Below are positions 23,718 to 24,955 of a DNA stretch of 24,955 bases, in pieces. Source of the DNA: CAYOBW01 sp964402115 (lineage in GTDB: Bacteria; Verrucomicrobiota; Kiritimatiellia; UBA8416; CAYOBW01). Position 1 is the stretch's first letter; every line of letters begins with the position of its first letter. The stretch spans positions 1-24,955 of the forward strand of contig CAYOBW010000086.1 of assembly GCA_964402115.1 (NCBI GenBank), given 5' to 3'. The translations under genes and the position numbers were made by a program. The notes beneath the pieces are model-generated. The model had not been told where the DNA came from. It worked only from the letters and a program-made list of their open reading frames with translations, and made no database searches.

Positions 23718-24895
23718 GCGCCGATCTCCCCGTCCGTCAGGTAGCAGGCGGGATCCACGCCCCAGCGCGTGCCCGTTGCGGCCTCAGCGCGCGCCCGGAA
23801 GTTGCCGCCGCACACGTCGAGGAAACGGCAGCCCCGGCAGCGACCGGTCACATGCGCCGCCTTCGCACGCAGCTCGCGCAGCAAGGGGTGCGCAGCCGAA
23901 CCCCAGATCGCGCTGAACGGCTGCTCGCGCACGTTGCCGACGGGCTGGGTGCGCCAGAATTGGTCGGGATAGACCGTGCCGTCCCAGCCAATGCTGGCGA
24001 TCCCCTGCCCCGAGCTGTTGCCGCCGTTCATCCGCAGCAGCTCCATGACCGCCGCCGCCCGCGGGTTTCCTTCGCGCAGCATGCGCAGGTAGAGATACGG
24101 ACCGTCGCAATGGTTATCGACGGTCAGCACCTCCAGCGGCCGCCCCGCCTGGGCCAGGGCCGCGGTACGGTCGACGATCAGGTCCACCACGGCGCGCGCG
24201 GCGGCGTGGTCGAGGTCGCGCGCCATGAGCTCGAGACCGCGCCCCGTGTAGACAAGGTGATAGAAGCAGATACGCGGAATCCCCTCGGCGCTCATCAGGT
24301 CGAACAGCGCCGGAACGTCCTCGACGGTATCACGGGTGAGAGTGTGCCGCAGGCCGACCTTGAGGCCGACCGCGAGGCAGGCGCGAATGCCGTCCAGCGT
24401 GCGCGCGAAGGCGCCCTCCTGCCCGCGAAAGCGATCGTGCGCGGCGGGGCGACCGTCCACGCTGATGCCCACGTAGCTGGCGCCGGCAGCCTTGAGCCGC
24501 CCCGCCACGGAGGCGTCGAGCAGGGTGCCGTTGGAGGAGACCACGGCCCGCAACCCGCGGCTCACGGCGTGGGCCACAAGCTCGGGCAGGTCCGTGCGCA
24601 GCAGCGGCTCGCCCCCCGAGAACAGCACAACGGGGCAGCCGAACGCGGCCAGATCGTCGAGCACCTTGCAGGCCGCCGCCGTGTCGCACTCGACCGCCCC
24701 CGCGCAGCCGTCGCCCGCCGCGTAGCAGTGGCTGCACGCCAGATTGCAGCGCGGGGTAATGTTCCACACGACGACCGGTTTCTTGTCGGCGGAGAACTGC
24801 AGCAGGTGACTGGGCAGGGCCGCGGCGCGCCGCCCGTAGCGCAACGCGTCAGACGGTTCCACCTGTCCCAAATAGAGCTTCGAGATGCCGATCAC
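23714..24895 (-). CDS. ahbC: AhbC radical SAM 12,18-didecarboxysiroheme deacetylase
   Basis: A 393-residue radical SAM protein. Its N-terminus (MIGISKLYLG, EPSDALRYGR, LPSHLLQFSADKKPVVVW) is highly characteristic of AhbC. The cluster motif is Cys50-x3-Cys54-x2-Cys57 (RCNLACSHC), followed by LFSGGEPLL (91-99). The C-terminal cysteines are Cys353, Cys356, Cys362 (CRGCRFLDVC) and Cys384, which should bind an auxiliary 4Fe-4S cluster. AhbC removes acetate side chains from 12,18-didecarboxysiroheme to give Fe-coproporphyrin III. The GTG start at 24895 is preceded by AGGA at about seven bases. It is the first gene of the operon visible here; NirJ is the alternative relative but lacks this leader sequence as I know it. 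Confidence 0.93.
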   Translation of the reverse strand: MIGISKLYLGQVEPSDALRYGRRAAALPSHLLQFSADKKPVVVWNITPRCNLACSHCYAAGDGCAGAVECDTAAACKVLDDLAAFGCPVVLFSGGEPLLRTDLPELVAHAVSRGLRAVVSSNGTLLDASVAGRLKAAGASYVGISVDGRPAAHDRFRGQEGAFARTLDGIRACLAVGLKVGLRHTLTRDTVEDVPALFDLMSAEGIPRICFYHLVYTGRGLELMARDLDHAAARAVVDLIVDRTAALAQAGRPLEVLTVDNHCDGPYLYLRMLREGNPRAAAVMELLRMNGGNSSGQGIASIGWDGTVYPDQFWRTQPVGNVREQPFSAIWGSAAHPLLRELRAKAAHVTGRCRGCRFLDVCGGNFRARAEAATGTRWGVDPACYLTDGEIGA

Positions 24896-24919
24896 CCGTA
24901 TTCCTGCCCTTCCGCGGCG

Positions 24920-24952
24920 CCAAGGCCACTTGAATGCGCCTTGGATAGTGGC
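24920..24952 (-). promoter_or_regulatory. Two mutually exclusive hairpins upstream of ahbC
   Basis: ccaaggc (24920-24926) pairs with gccttgg (24938-24944) around 11 bases; gccact (24925-24930) can instead pair with agtggc (24947-24952). The stems share bases, so only one can form at a time. They lie 25-57 bp upstream of the ahbC start, at the window edge. An attenuator-like leader or a protein-binding dyad is possible; chance is not excluded. Confidence 0.35.
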
Positions 24953-24955
24953 TTT

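Noticed and set aside
21586..24895. Heme d1 (Nir) biosynthesis cluster
   Set aside because: There are two different radical SAM proteins, and one has the full AhbC-type N-terminus. No nirS, nirF or nirN is seen.

Overview
This is a GC-rich bacterial window, nearly all coding. It holds 15 protein-coding genes, 13 on the minus strand. No rRNA, tRNA, CRISPR array or transposase was seen. Two runs of exactly 100 N mark it as a scaffolded, probably metagenome-derived assembly. Several traits fit an anaerobic Gram-negative of the PVC group (Kiritimatiellota, Lentisphaerae or Verrucomicrobia type): a siroheme-dependent heme pathway, a large family-106-like glycoside hydrolase, ExbB/ExbD beside a coiled-coil protein, a rhomboid with a zinc ribbon, and dispersed short repeats. 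This placement is inference from gene content; no rRNA is present to test it.

Layout. 1-3010 (minus): start of an AddA-type helicase-nuclease preceded by an AddB-type nuclease. 3013-3241: a heptamer repeat array broken by an artefactual-looking gap. 3224-4207 (minus): an exported M28 zinc peptidase. 4208-4794: about 590 bp without a convincing gene. 4795-8344 (minus): an apparent operon of an exported SH3-domain protein, an M48 lipoprotein protease and a CHASE2/class III nucleotide cyclase. 8345-8855: a divergent intergenic region with hairpins. 8856-9743 (plus): rhomboid protease with a C-terminal zinc ribbon. 9754-13368 (minus): FAH-family hydrolase and a glycoside hydrolase cut by the second gap. 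13469-16846 (minus): ExbB, ExbD and a TolA-like transmembrane coiled-coil protein cut by the same gap. 17059-17991 (plus): a membrane-anchored discoidin-like protein.

The right quarter (18013-24895, minus) is the most informative part. It is a tight operon for tetrapyrrole synthesis by the Ahb (siroheme) route: ahbC, ahbD, a fused ahbA-ahbB, a fused precorrin-2 dehydrogenase/glutamyl-tRNA reductase, and a fused HemC-CobA-HemD. Together these cover the first committed step (glutamyl-tRNA reduction), tetrapyrrole assembly, siroheme precursor formation and the three Ahb steps to heme b. HemL, HemB and a clear ferrochelatase are not in the window. Four of the five genes overlap their neighbour by 4 bp, or in one case 83 bp, so translational coupling is likely. 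The HemC part stops after its second domain and lacks the third domain, which normally carries the cysteine that holds the dipyrromethane cofactor. That is the strangest feature of the window.

A second candidate system is the ExbB-ExbD-coiled-coil set. The coiled-coil protein has a membrane segment closely resembling that of TolA, a long Ala/Gln/Glu-rich helix, and a beta-rich C-terminal domain unlike those of TolA or TonB.
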